Below are positions 1-7,043 of a stretch of 64,000 nt of DNA, piece by piece. Numbering within the stretch: the stretch's first letter is position 1; every line of letters starts with the position of its first letter. Below the pieces are notes generated by a model. The model had not been told where the DNA came from. It did not search any database and saw only the letters and a program-made list of their open reading frames with translations. The translations under genes were made by a program, and so were the position numbers. The DNA comes from Candidatus Woesearchaeota archaeon (GTDB lineage: Archaea; Nanobdellota; Nanobdellia; Woesearchaeales; UBA583), in NCBI GenBank assembly GCA_023898345.1, contig CP060218.1, positions 1,426,001 to 1,490,000 of the forward strand, in the 5' to 3' direction.

Positions 1-228
1 GCAGTGTATGATTATTACAACAGACTTGCCAAAGACCTAGCAATTTCCATGCTTAGTTTAAGGAGAATCTCAGATATTATCATAGAACTTGAAGTGCTTG
101 GACTAATTAATTTTAAGATTGTATCCAAAGGAAGATACGGAAGAACACGTTTTATTACGGTCGGCCTTCCAAAGAGTTTGTACGGGGAAGTTCTCACCAT
201 TCTACGTGAAGACCTTAACCTTGCATAG
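1..228 (+). CDS. cdc6: Orc1/Cdc6 replication initiator, C-terminal fragment
   Basis: The gene is open at the left edge of the window; only the last 75 codons are seen, ending in TAG at 226-228. The protein segment has the winged-helix signature of the Orc1/Cdc6 C-terminal domain: a helix with LSLRRISDII, then LEVLGLI, then the beta-wing SKGRYGRTR. In archaea this domain binds the origin recognition box beside the AAA+ ATPase module, which would lie upstream of the window. The GTG at position 4 is an internal codon, not a start. A replication origin may lie nearby, since cdc6 is often origin-linked, but no origin-recognition-box cluster was recognised downstream. Confidence 0.75.
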   Translation, partial: AVYDYYNRLAKDLAISMLSLRRISDIIIELEVLGLINFKIVSKGRYGRTRFITVGLPKSLYGEVLTILREDLNLA

Positions 229-257
229 CTCATTAGCAGGAAGTTATTGAGAATGGT

Positions 258-369
258 CGAAAAACCTAAAATTTTGGTTTGGTTTTTGATCTTCTCAAAA
301 GATAAGCTCGTAAAACCTGCAAATTTGAGGACTCGTTGCTCTCGTCTCACAAATTATGTAGGTTTTTCG
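258..369. repeat. Inverted repeat flanking a 90-bp spacer
   Basis: A perfect 11-bp inverted repeat, CGAAAAACCTA at 258-268 and TAGGTTTTTCG at 359-369, encloses about 90 bp without a convincing gene. The right arm belongs to the longer repeat at 329-381. A related motif lies beside the element copies at 1541-1565 and 18330-18355. It could be a decayed small mobile element or a structured 3' region of a lost gene. Confidence 0.5.
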
Positions 370-381
370 TAGCCCTCTATT
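329..381 (+). repeat. Repeat R2, unoccupied copy (empty insertion site)
   Basis: This 53-bp sequence is repeated at 18168-18189 plus 18325-18355. By eye 20 of 22 bases match on the left part and 28 of 31 on the right part. At 18 kb the two parts are separated by the two-hairpin element; here they are contiguous, with the junction between 350 and 351. This copy is therefore an empty site that shows what the target looked like before insertion. The nature of R2 itself is unknown. Confidence 0.7.
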
Positions 382-419
382 GTATCTTGGAGCTTTGTGC
401 TTGGGTTGGGTATATTTTC

Positions 420-488
420 CTTGGCTGGGGATTATACCTCGCAGCTCTGCTCCGATTGGGATAGGCATATTTAGCGATTTCTTTACTT
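420..488 (+). mobile_element. Two-hairpin element, copy 1 (internally deleted)
   Basis: This is a 69-bp version of the 136-bp element seen at 1399-1534. It begins CTTGGCTGGGGATTATACC and ends GCGATTTCTTTACTT like the full copies. The left half of hairpin 1 is fused to the right half of hairpin 2 at the shared AGCTCTGCT sequence, deleting about 66 bp between the two occurrences of that motif. Homologous or slippage deletion between the two hairpin loops explains it. It is too short to code for protein. Confidence 0.75.
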
Positions 489-550
489 GCCATAAGATCT
501 TGCAATAGGATGATATCTCTCGTTAGCTACTCTTCTCCAGTTTTCTTGCG

Positions 551-560
551 AGTATTTATA
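551..560 (+). promoter_or_regulatory. TATA-like box for the HD-domain gene
   Basis: AGTATTTATA is centred about 28 bp upstream of the ATG at 584. That spacing fits leaderless archaeal transcription and favours 584 over the upstream in-frame ATG at 560, which would overlap the box. Confidence 0.5.
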
Positions 561-583
561 TGCTTTTTTTGATTCTCTTTTTT

Positions 584-1390
584 ATGTACGAGGGGGCACC
601 GCCAGAATTTCAAAGGGTTGTGAGTGTGCTTTCTACTCTTTCTTCTTCTTCTTCTTTGCCGATTGATGTTTATTGTGAGAGAATTGCTAAATGTGTTCAT
701 AAAGGGGAAAAACGAAAACGTATTGGGGGTGGTGATTATTTTCAAGAACATTCTCGAGTTGTTGGGTCGTTTGCTAGAGGCTTAGTGGCAGATTCTTTTT
801 GGCAGACAGTTGCTTTATGTTCGGGATATCTCCATGATGTTCCGGAGAAAAAATTTGGAAAATATGGAATCAGTGTTGAAAATCCCCATTTAACTCGTTA
901 TGATACTTATTGGGAAGCTGATTCTAAAAAGATTAATCTCTCGCATTTGCTTTTTTTGCATTCTGGAGCGCAGTATCAGGTTCCAGTTAGTCGTATCTTG
1001 AGTAAAATTACAAATTTATGTAAGGAAAATTATGCAGGTTATATGGAGGATTTGTTATCTTTTCATTCGAAGTTTTTCATTGAAGATGGTGTTACTTTGC
1101 TTTTGAAATTAGAAGACTTGAGTTTGAATAATAATCCAGAAGAGTTCTTTTACGATGTTTCTTGTACAAGGCGCTTTTTGGAGAAAAGGCAAGCTAAGGC
1201 AAAGATGTTGTATGAATGTTGGCTCTTGCCTGCAGATGAGTCCTTGAAACTTCTTCAAAGAGAAGATGATCTCTTTATGATGAATGAAGTTGAGAATTTG
1301 TTTGCTTTGGTTCAGGAACGTTTAAGGGAGATTAGTTTGTCACCTCATGATATTTTTTTGGTGAAAAAAGAGGAACCTATTGAGACTTGA
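584..1390 (+). CDS. SpoT/Mesh1-like HD-domain hydrolase
   Basis: A 268-residue protein with features of the (p)ppGpp-hydrolase HD fold. An early histidine (EHSRVV, about residue 60) is followed by the HD pair in GYLHDVPE (about residue 86), and later by LLKLEDLSLNNN (about residue 177), which resembles the KLADRLHN motif of SpoT and Mesh1. From the family, such enzymes remove pyrophosphate from alarmones in the cytosol; activity here is inferred. The start at 584 is chosen from the TATA-like box at 551-560; the ATG at 560 would add eight hydrophobic residues. The stop lies only 8 nt before the two-hairpin element at 1399. A RelA/SpoT synthetase domain is encoded separately at 18351-19424. A generic metal-dependent HD phosphohydrolase is the alternative. 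Confidence 0.6.
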   Translation: MYEGAPPEFQRVVSVLSTLSSSSSLPIDVYCERIAKCVHKGEKRKRIGGGDYFQEHSRVVGSFARGLVADSFWQTVALCSGYLHDVPEKKFGKYGISVENPHLTRYDTYWEADSKKINLSHLLFLHSGAQYQVPVSRILSKITNLCKENYAGYMEDLLSFHSKFFIEDGVTLLLKLEDLSLNNNPEEFFYDVSCTRRFLEKRQAKAKMLYECWLLPADESLKLLQREDDLFMMNEVENLFALVQERLREISLSPHDIFLVKKEEPIET

Positions 1391-1398
1391 ATTAATTC

Positions 1399-1534
1399 CT
1401 TAGCTGGGTATTATACCTTGCAGCTCTGCTGCGACCACCCAGCTGGGAGTTAGAAATCGCGTCTTGAAAATTGCCGTAATGCCCCGGAGCTCTGCTCCGA
1501 TTGGGATAGGCACATTTTAGCGATTTCTTTACTT
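1399..1534 (+). mobile_element. Two-hairpin element, copy 2 (full length, 136 bp)
   Basis: This is the reference copy. Hairpin 1 pairs CTGGGT (1404-1409) with ACCCAG and has an inner stem GCAGC-TCT-GCTGC. Hairpin 2 is longer: AGAAATCGC pairs with GCGATTTCT, then AAAAT-TGCC pairs with GGCA-ATTTT, with a tip CGGAGC-TCT-GCTCCG. The ends CTTAGC and CTTTACTT are set by the empty-site comparison at 329-381. The left flank is ATTC. No ORF of useful length exists, so it would need a helper enzyme in trans. The paired terminal hairpins resemble IS200/IS605-derived palindrome-associated elements. Confidence 0.8.
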
Positions 1535-1563
1535 TGGATTCGTGAGTTTTTCGAAACCCTCTA

Positions 1564-2460
1564 TTATTTGATGTTTTGTGTCAAATCTCTTACTGGAATT
1601 GATTTTTTGAGGCTTTGTTGGTACTTGTAGCTAAATTCTACTGAAATTTGTGATGCGTATGATTCGTCGCCGCTTGTTCTTGGGAATGTACAATAGAAAC
1701 TTGCTTTGTTGTTTGCGATTTGGAAACCGGAGACTGCTTCACAGTTTCCTTCATTTCCTCCGAGTTTTACACTTCCGAGACTGTACTCGTTTGCGTAGTT
1801 GTCTGTGTTAAAGCATTCGTTTACTACTTTTCCTGAGCCTGAGTTTGTAATGGTGAAGTCTAGTCTGACGCTGTCTTCAAGATTGTTGATGGCATCTATT
1901 GTCAATGTTAATGGGCCGTTCTGTTCTTTGTTTGCTTCAACGGTTATCGTACATTGGTTTTTTGTCGATGGTACGCAAATTTGTTCTCGGTATGTTGTTG
2001 TTGCTGTGTAGCAATATTTGAATTCTGGATTGAAATTGTAGTCTCCCTCAAATCCGTCAAGTGCTACTCCTTCTGCTACAAGCTCGGAGTTCACTCCTGG
2101 GCCTGCTGTGTCTGTTGCTTTTGGGATATTTGAAATGGAATACTCTGTGTTTAGGCCGCTAACATAGCTTGTTTCATAGCCTTCTAATTTCATTTGCAAA
2201 TCAGATATTGCATGTTTTTGGTAGTTTTTGAAAACAAAGGCAAAATTGTACCTGTTGCTTTTGAACATTTCACTAGGGGGGTTTCCGTCTACAAATTCGA
2301 GTGTTACTCCGTTTGTACTGCCTGAGCTTGTTGTTGAGGTGCTTCCTCCGCCGAACCATCCTGCAGTTTGTCCATTACTTGATGAGCATGAGCTCAAAAG
2401 GAGGAATGTTGCTAACAAAGCGAGAAGGAGTAAGTTTTTTTTTTGTTTATTCTGTATCAT
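1564..2460 (-). CDS. Predicted lipoprotein, surface-exposed, unknown function
   Basis: About 298 residues. The N-terminus has a lysine-rich n-region, a hydrophobic stretch LLLLALLATFLLLSS and then Cys, a lipobox-like arrangement suggesting membrane anchoring. A Ser/Thr/Gly-rich linker follows (GGGSTSTTSSGSTNG), then a beta-rich body with several cysteines (for example YCYTATTTY, ICVPSTKNQC, SFYCTFPR) that may form disulphides outside the cell. The start at 2460 overlaps the end of the upstream HTH gene by 14 nt, so the two are probably co-transcribed. A further in-frame start 20 codons upstream would bury the signal and is unlikely. No specific family was recognised. Confidence 0.7.
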   Translation of the reverse strand: MIQNKQKKNLLLLALLATFLLLSSCSSSNGQTAGWFGGGSTSTTSSGSTNGVTLEFVDGNPPSEMFKSNRYNFAFVFKNYQKHAISDLQMKLEGYETSYVSGLNTEYSISNIPKATDTAGPGVNSELVAEGVALDGFEGDYNFNPEFKYCYTATTTYREQICVPSTKNQCTITVEANKEQNGPLTLTIDAINNLEDSVRLDFTITNSGSGKVVNECFNTDNYANEYSLGSVKLGGNEGNCEAVSGFQIANNKASFYCTFPRTSGDESYASQISVEFSYKYQQSLKKSIPVRDLTQNIK

Positions 2461-2920
2461 TTTTTTCGAATTTTTTGTAATAGCTAAAGTATTCTTTGTT
2501 GCGGGAAAGAACTGCATCAAGAATGATTTTTTTTATTTTATTTTCAAAAATATCTTCGAGAGACATAAATTCTAGGATGCGATAATTATTTCTTACTTTT
2601 TCTACGAGGAATGTTTCTCTAAGGCGTTTGAGTTGTCTCCTTATGTTGGAGTCTGCTGTTCCATTTTGTGAGAGGCCGTCGTCTTTTCTTCTTTGTAGAA
2701 GTTCTTTTTTTATGTCGGCTGCTGAGAGATCTTTTTTGTGTTTTTTTGCTTCTTCGAGAATTAGCAAGATGTCTACGATAATATCTCTGGAGTCACCTGG
2801 TTGAAGGAGTCCTAGGGAGAAACAAATTTTTTTGAGTGTTTCTCTTTCGTTTAGATTACTTGGAGACTCGTATCTGCGAAGAGTGATTTCCATAAGAGGG
2901 GTCTCGCTAAAACTTGCCAT
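2447..2920 (-). CDS. Winged-helix/HTH domain protein
   Basis: A 157-residue soluble, charged protein. Residues 50-110 look like a winged-helix DNA-binding region: ILLILEEAKKHKKDLSAADI, then a helix with IRRQLKRLRETFLVEKV and the wing-like NNYRILEF. A TATA-like TTTTTAAAC centred near 2950 puts a leaderless start at the ATG at 2920 rather than at the internal Met10. It overlaps the lipoprotein gene downstream by 14 nt and may regulate or be co-expressed with it. It is probably a transcription regulator of a DPANN-type family; the regulated genes are not known. Confidence 0.65.
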   Translation of the reverse strand: MASFSETPLMEITLRRYESPSNLNERETLKKICFSLGLLQPGDSRDIIVDILLILEEAKKHKKDLSAADIKKELLQRRKDDGLSQNGTADSNIRRQLKRLRETFLVEKVRNNYRILEFMSLEDIFENKIKKIILDAVLSRNKEYFSYYKKFEKNDTE

Positions 2921-3067
2921 GTAGTATTTCTTCTGTCGCTTTTGTTTAAAAATTTTTCTTACAACTGTCGGTTTGGTGTTTTGCTTTTTGTGAGGATTCT
3001 TGTAAGGGAATGTGGATTTAAGGATGAGGGAAATTAGGGGGCTGATGTTTTTATTGTGGGGTTCTCT

Positions 3068-4180
3068 TTAGGAAAAATATCTGGCCATTTTCTCATGAAA
3101 ATTTAGAGGGAGAATTTTTGGTCTTCTTAGAATGTCTTCGTCCATAAGTTGAGAAATCAGTGGGATGTCTTGTAAGCCTATTTTTCCAGTCCAGAGAAGT
3201 TCAGTTTCCTTTCTTCGCGTTTCTGGATCAAGCTTTGCAAGGTAGTTTTCAACTTCTTGTTTGCCTATGAAATAAATGTGATCTTTCCCAAAACCTCCTG
3301 CTCTGTACGCGCGAAATGTTAGAAGGTAGGCTTCGTCGTCTGTAAACTGATAGGACTTTAGGGTATCAAAGCATTCTCTAAATGTTTTGTCGTTATGCAT
3401 TTCATCAACTGCTATGACTCTTCCTGCATAGCTTCTTAGTGTTTTTACGTCTTCAAAGCCATTAACTTTTTCCCAGAAACTTGCAAGTCCTTCTTCTGTT
3501 TGGAGGTAGCCTGCAAGTCCAATTCCTAGCATCGTTAGTTCTTGTGCATGGCCATTTTCTCCTCTTAATCCATGTACTTCTACTTCGTGATATGGCAGGC
3601 GTTCAATTGCATTTGCAGAGTAGTTTTTTCTTGGAATGACAAAGGTTCTTTTTGATGAAATAGTCTTGAAAAGAAGTGAGTTATCTTCGATTTTTACGCT
3701 CCAATTAGATAGTAATGTCTGAGTTACTTCAAGGATTTTGTCTCTGAGTTTTTCAGCACTTTGATCTTCAGGTTCTTCGAAAGGGGGATTTTGAAGAAGG
3801 TAGTTGTGGGCTTGCTCTCTTGTTTGTTGGTCTGGTTTTTGATAGAGGTCGGCTGTGAGTTCTTTTACCTTTGGCGTGCCTCTGTACAGAATAATCTCAT
3901 TTAGTGTTAGGCAGGTTTCTAGTTTTTTTCGTAAAAGTGCATCTATTGGACCTTCTCCAAGTCTTTCTTCAAGTGTTCTTAGTTTGTTTTCTGTCTCGTT
4001 TGGGTCATATTTTAGTGGAACAAAGTGCGTTATTAAATCAGGATTTTCAACTTCTCCTTCAAGAAATGTTCTTTGTTGCTCTTTTGCATTTGTGACGTTA
4101 GAGTAGGTGATTGGCAAAATTAGTTTGTCGAGTTTTAGAAGCTCCGAATCTATTTCTTTGTGCCGTTGTGTTATCTGCAT
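3068..4180 (-). CDS. MATCAP/QEGLA-type (DUF1704) metallopeptidase
   Basis: A 370-residue protein matching the DUF1704 family, called flavohemoglobin expression-modulating QEGLA-motif proteins in bacteria and related to eukaryotic MATCAP tyrosine carboxypeptidases. The zinc site is visible as HEVEVH (about residue 197), followed by GLRGENGHAQE and then TEEGLASFWE (about residue 227), where the Glu of EGLA is the third ligand in the family. The C-terminal half is helical and ends with a family-like segment around LPLNFHEKMARYF. Its substrate in an archaeon is unknown; trimming of a protein C-terminus is the family-based guess. It is transcribed divergently from fttA, sharing a short AT-rich promoter region around 4204-4238. 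Confidence 0.8.
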   Translation of the reverse strand: MQITQRHKEIDSELLKLDKLILPITYSNVTNAKEQQRTFLEGEVENPDLITHFVPLKYDPNETENKLRTLEERLGEGPIDALLRKKLETCLTLNEIILYRGTPKVKELTADLYQKPDQQTREQAHNYLLQNPPFEEPEDQSAEKLRDKILEVTQTLLSNWSVKIEDNSLLFKTISSKRTFVIPRKNYSANAIERLPYHEVEVHGLRGENGHAQELTMLGIGLAGYLQTEEGLASFWEKVNGFEDVKTLRSYAGRVIAVDEMHNDKTFRECFDTLKSYQFTDDEAYLLTFRAYRAGGFGKDHIYFIGKQEVENYLAKLDPETRRKETELLWTGKIGLQDIPLISQLMDEDILRRPKILPLNFHEKMARYFS

Positions 4181-4228
4181 TTCTAGTGGGTAAGGGGGAT
4201 GTTCTTTTTAATTTTGGCATGCGACACT

Positions 4229-4238
4229 TTTATAAATC
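4229..4238. promoter_or_regulatory. TATA-like box between the peptidase and fttA
   Basis: TTTATAAATC is near-palindromic and could serve either direction. Its distance to the fttA ATG at 4325 would give a 5' leader of about 65 nt. A second, weaker TTCAAATATAG near 4298 would instead give a leaderless transcript, so the true promoter is uncertain. Confidence 0.35.
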
Positions 4239-4324
4239 TCGTCTTTCTACTTCTTTGTCAGAGGTGTTTTCACTTCAAACACAATTCTCGTTTCAAATAT
4301 AGTGAAGAGAGAATAATTCTTAAA

Positions 4325-6241
4325 ATGGTAAAGATTTTGGATGAAATTATGAAGGAGCTTCCTTCTGATAAGATCAGCTCGGTTGAGTTTGAGGCTGCTA
4401 ACATTGTTATTTATACGACAAGTAAGAGCTTTCTTTTTGAAGGCAGGGAAATGATTAAGGGGATTGTTGCAAAGTTTAAGAAAAGGATTGAACTTCGTGC
4501 TGATACTTCTCTTCTTATGCCTATAGAGGAAGCTAAAAAGGAGATTATTTCTGTTTTGGAAGGTATTCATATTGCTGAATTTAAGTTTGAGACTGCACGT
4601 AGTAAGCTGATTATTGAGGTTGACAATGTTGGCGCTGCTGTTGGGCGTGAGGGCTGTAATTTGAAAGAGATTCAAAGGAAGACTTTTTGGACTGTTGTTG
4701 TAAAGAGGGTTCCTCCGCTTCGTTCAAAGACTGTTGATGCTATGCGCGCTGTTGAATTTCAGGAGTCTGATTATCGTCGTAAATTCTTGAATAAGGTTGG
4801 TAAGCGTATTTATGGAGGCTGGACAAAGGGAAAGATTCGTGGTTGGGCTAAGGTTACGATGCTTGGTGCTGCGAGCCAGATTGGTCGTTCGGCAATTTAT
4901 TTACAGACTACTGAATCTCGTATTCTTTTTGATTGTGGTATTGATCCTTCTGTTCCTTTTGGAGATGTTTCTGAATTTCCTTTTTTAGATGCTCCTGAGT
5001 TTAAGTTGGAGGATGTGGATGCTATTGTTTTGTCGCATGCTCACATGGATCACTGTGGTTTGTTGCCGTATTTGTACAAAATCGGGTACAAGGGTCCTAT
5101 TTACTGTACGGAACCATCAAGGGACATTATGGCTTTGTCGCAGCTGGATTTCATTAAAATTATGAATTCTTCTGGTTCTGAGGTTTCTCCTATTTACAAG
5201 GCTGAGGATATTAAGGAAATGTTGAAGCATGTTATTACTTTGAACTATGCCGAGGTTACGGACATTGCTCCTGATATTCGTCTTACTTTTTACAATGCGG
5301 GTCATATTTTGGGCGCTGCTTTTTGTCATGTCAATATTGGAAATGGTGTTCACAACTTTTTGTACTCTGGGGACTTTAATTTCTCTCACAAGCAAAGGCT
5401 TTTGGACAGGGCCGTTTGTGAGTTTCCTCGTCTTGAAACCTTGATGATGGAAAATACAAATACGGGTCCTAAGGATTATGCGCTTCCTCGTGAAGAGGCT
5501 GAAGAGGAATTTTTGAAGGTTATTCTTGACGCTTATGTTCGTAAGGGTAAGGTTTTGATTCCTGTGTTTGGTGTTGGGCGTTCTCAGGAAATGCTTTTGA
5601 CGATTGAGTATCTCATTGCTCAGGGGAGACTTCCTGCTGATTTGAAGGTCTATGTTGACGGAATGGTTTTTGAGGTTACTGCTATTCATACGGCGTATCC
5701 TGAATATTTGAATAGGCATTTGAGAGGGAGAATTTTGAAGGGAGATAATCCTTTTACAATTGAAAATTTTAAGGAAGTTGGTTCTCAGAAGGAAAGAGAA
5801 TCTATTTATGAGAGCGAGGAGTGTGCTGTTGTTTTGGCGACGTCTGGTATGTTGAATGGTGGAACTTCTTTAGAGTATTTCAAGCATTTTGCTCCAAGTG
5901 AAAATAATGCGATTTTGTTTGTCGGTTACCAAGCGAAGGGAACTTTGGGTCGTAGGGTTAAGGATGGTGAGAAGGAGATTTTGCTTGCAAATACCGGTTC
6001 TGAGAATGACAAAGTTTCTGTTCGCATGAAGGTTCATGAAATGCATGGAGCTTTCTCGGCTCACTCTGATTTGGCGTTCTCGAAGAAGTTTTTGAGTGTT
6101 CTGAATGTTAAGCCGAAGAAGGTTATTTTGAATCACGGTGAGGCGTCAAAGTTGGTGAATTTCTCTGAGTCTGTTAAGAAGATTGTTCCAGGGGTTAAGG
6201 TTTATACTCCTGAGAATTTGGAAAGTATTCGTCTGATTTAG
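4325..6241 (+). CDS. fttA: KH/beta-CASP ribonuclease, transcription termination factor FttA (aCPSF1)
   Basis: A 638-residue protein of the usual aCPSF1 length. Two N-terminal KH-type RNA-binding regions cover about residues 1-145, with GREGCNLKEIQRKTFW as the second KH loop. The metallo-beta-lactamase core follows, with the zinc motif LSHAHMDHCG (about residue 236), then beta-CASP motifs including YSGDFN, PVFGVGRSQE, LATSGMLNGG and the final H of LNHGEAS. In archaea this endonuclease cleaves nascent RNA at U-rich sites and terminates transcription with RNA polymerase and Spt4/5; the spt4 gene lies at 15602. The start at 4325 is the family-typical MVKILDEI; the longer upstream reading frame has no homologous look. 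Confidence 0.93.
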   Translation: MVKILDEIMKELPSDKISSVEFEAANIVIYTTSKSFLFEGREMIKGIVAKFKKRIELRADTSLLMPIEEAKKEIISVLEGIHIAEFKFETARSKLIIEVDNVGAAVGREGCNLKEIQRKTFWTVVVKRVPPLRSKTVDAMRAVEFQESDYRRKFLNKVGKRIYGGWTKGKIRGWAKVTMLGAASQIGRSAIYLQTTESRILFDCGIDPSVPFGDVSEFPFLDAPEFKLEDVDAIVLSHAHMDHCGLLPYLYKIGYKGPIYCTEPSRDIMALSQLDFIKIMNSSGSEVSPIYKAEDIKEMLKHVITLNYAEVTDIAPDIRLTFYNAGHILGAAFCHVNIGNGVHNFLYSGDFNFSHKQRLLDRAVCEFPRLETLMMENTNTGPKDYALPREEAEEEFLKVILDAYVRKGKVLIPVFGVGRSQEMLLTIEYLIAQGRLPADLKVYVDGMVFEVTAIHTAYPEYLNRHLRGRILKGDNPFTIENFKEVGSQKERESIYESEECAVVLATSGMLNGGTSLEYFKHFAPSENNAILFVGYQAKGTLGRRVKDGEKEILLANTGSENDKVSVRMKVHEMHGAFSAHSDLAFSKKFLSVLNVKPKKVILNHGEASKLVNFSESVKKIVPGVKVYTPENLESIRLI

Positions 6242-6540
6242 TTTTTTCTTTTTTTCATCTTGTTTTCTATGAGGCAGGAAGCAAAGTAGAAGATAATGAA
6301 GTTTATGAAGAAATTTAGGGTGTCGAAGTGTGTTTCTTTGTTGTGGTCTTGTGTGTAGAAAACAGGATAGCCAATTCCTTTTAGGGGGATTTCTTCACAG
6401 ATTGGCCCGTTTTTTGTCGGCGTGCAGATTTTTTCGGTTTTTGGAATGAGGATTGTTAGAAAAAGAAGGAAGACGAACACACTTATTTTTCGTAGGTTTG
6501 GTTTGTACAGGTCTGCTATGTGATGATGTGGGTGTTTCAT
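6238..6540 (-). CDS. Small membrane protein with two TM segments
   Basis: A 100-residue protein with a histidine-rich N-terminus (MKHPHHH), a first membrane segment around ISVFVFLLFLTILI, a short external loop with two cysteines (KICTPTKNGPICEE), and a second segment around FFINFIIFYFASCLI ending in basic residues. It overlaps the 3' end of fttA by 4 nt on the opposite strand. No family with known function was recognised; similar two-TM proteins are common in DPANN genomes. Confidence 0.6.
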   Translation of the reverse strand: MKHPHHHIADLYKPNLRKISVFVFLLFLTILIPKTEKICTPTKNGPICEEIPLKGIGYPVFYTQDHNKETHFDTLNFFINFIIFYFASCLIENKMKKRKN

Positions 6541-6549
6541 TTTCTATAT

Positions 6550-6864
6550 TTACAGTGAGAAATTTTTTAGTTCTTCTACCCAAGTCCACATGACCCATAG
6601 CATGATGAGGATTATTATGCTTCCTATGATAATTACTGTGATTTTAATGTAACTTTTTATTTTTTCAAGTTTTCTTTTTTTTTCTTCTGTTTCTTCTTTG
6701 CTTGCTGTTTCTTCTTGATTTTGCATTTGAAGTTCTTGCTGTGTTAGTTTAGCTTGAAGCTGAAGGGCGTCTTGATTTTTTTGTTCTTTGTTTTGCTGGT
6801 TTCCATAGGCTACTTCTTGCTTGATTGTTTGCAGTTCGTTCTGTGGGAAGGGGTTATTTTCCAT
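6550..6864 (-). CDS. Coiled-coil protein with one C-terminal TM segment
   Basis: A 104-residue protein. The first 65 residues are Gln/Glu-rich and likely coiled coil (ALQLQAKLTQQELQMQNQ, then EETEEKKRKLEKIK). One membrane segment follows (ITVIIIGSIIILIMLWVMW) with a short tail. It precedes the two-TM gene by 9 nt on the same strand, so both are probably one transcript. It has the shape of a membrane-anchored coiled-coil adaptor, but no function can be assigned. Confidence 0.6.
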   Translation of the reverse strand: MENNPFPQNELQTIKQEVAYGNQQNKEQKNQDALQLQAKLTQQELQMQNQEETASKEETEEKKRKLEKIKSYIKITVIIIGSIIILIMLWVMWTWVEELKNFSL

Positions 6865-7017
6865 GTTTTTACTTCTTTTTTTTGGTTTTTCTATTTATTG
6901 TTTTTGTTCTACTGTTTACGGACAACGGGCTTTCTTTATGGTGATTTTGTCTTTTTGGTTTTTCTTCCTCGTTTTTCTTTCTTAAGTTAAGTTCTTAAAG
7001 AAGTGAAAGTTCTTACC

Positions 7018-7026
7018 TTTATAAAA
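7018..7026 (+). promoter_or_regulatory. TATA-like box for the 774-residue surface protein
   Basis: TTTATAAAA lies about 22 bp upstream of the ATG at 7044 and 43 bp upstream of the second in-frame ATG at 7065. The spacing suits a start at 7044 with no leader, or 7065 with a short leader. Confidence 0.4.
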
Positions 7027-7043
7027 AGGAGATCTTATTAAGA

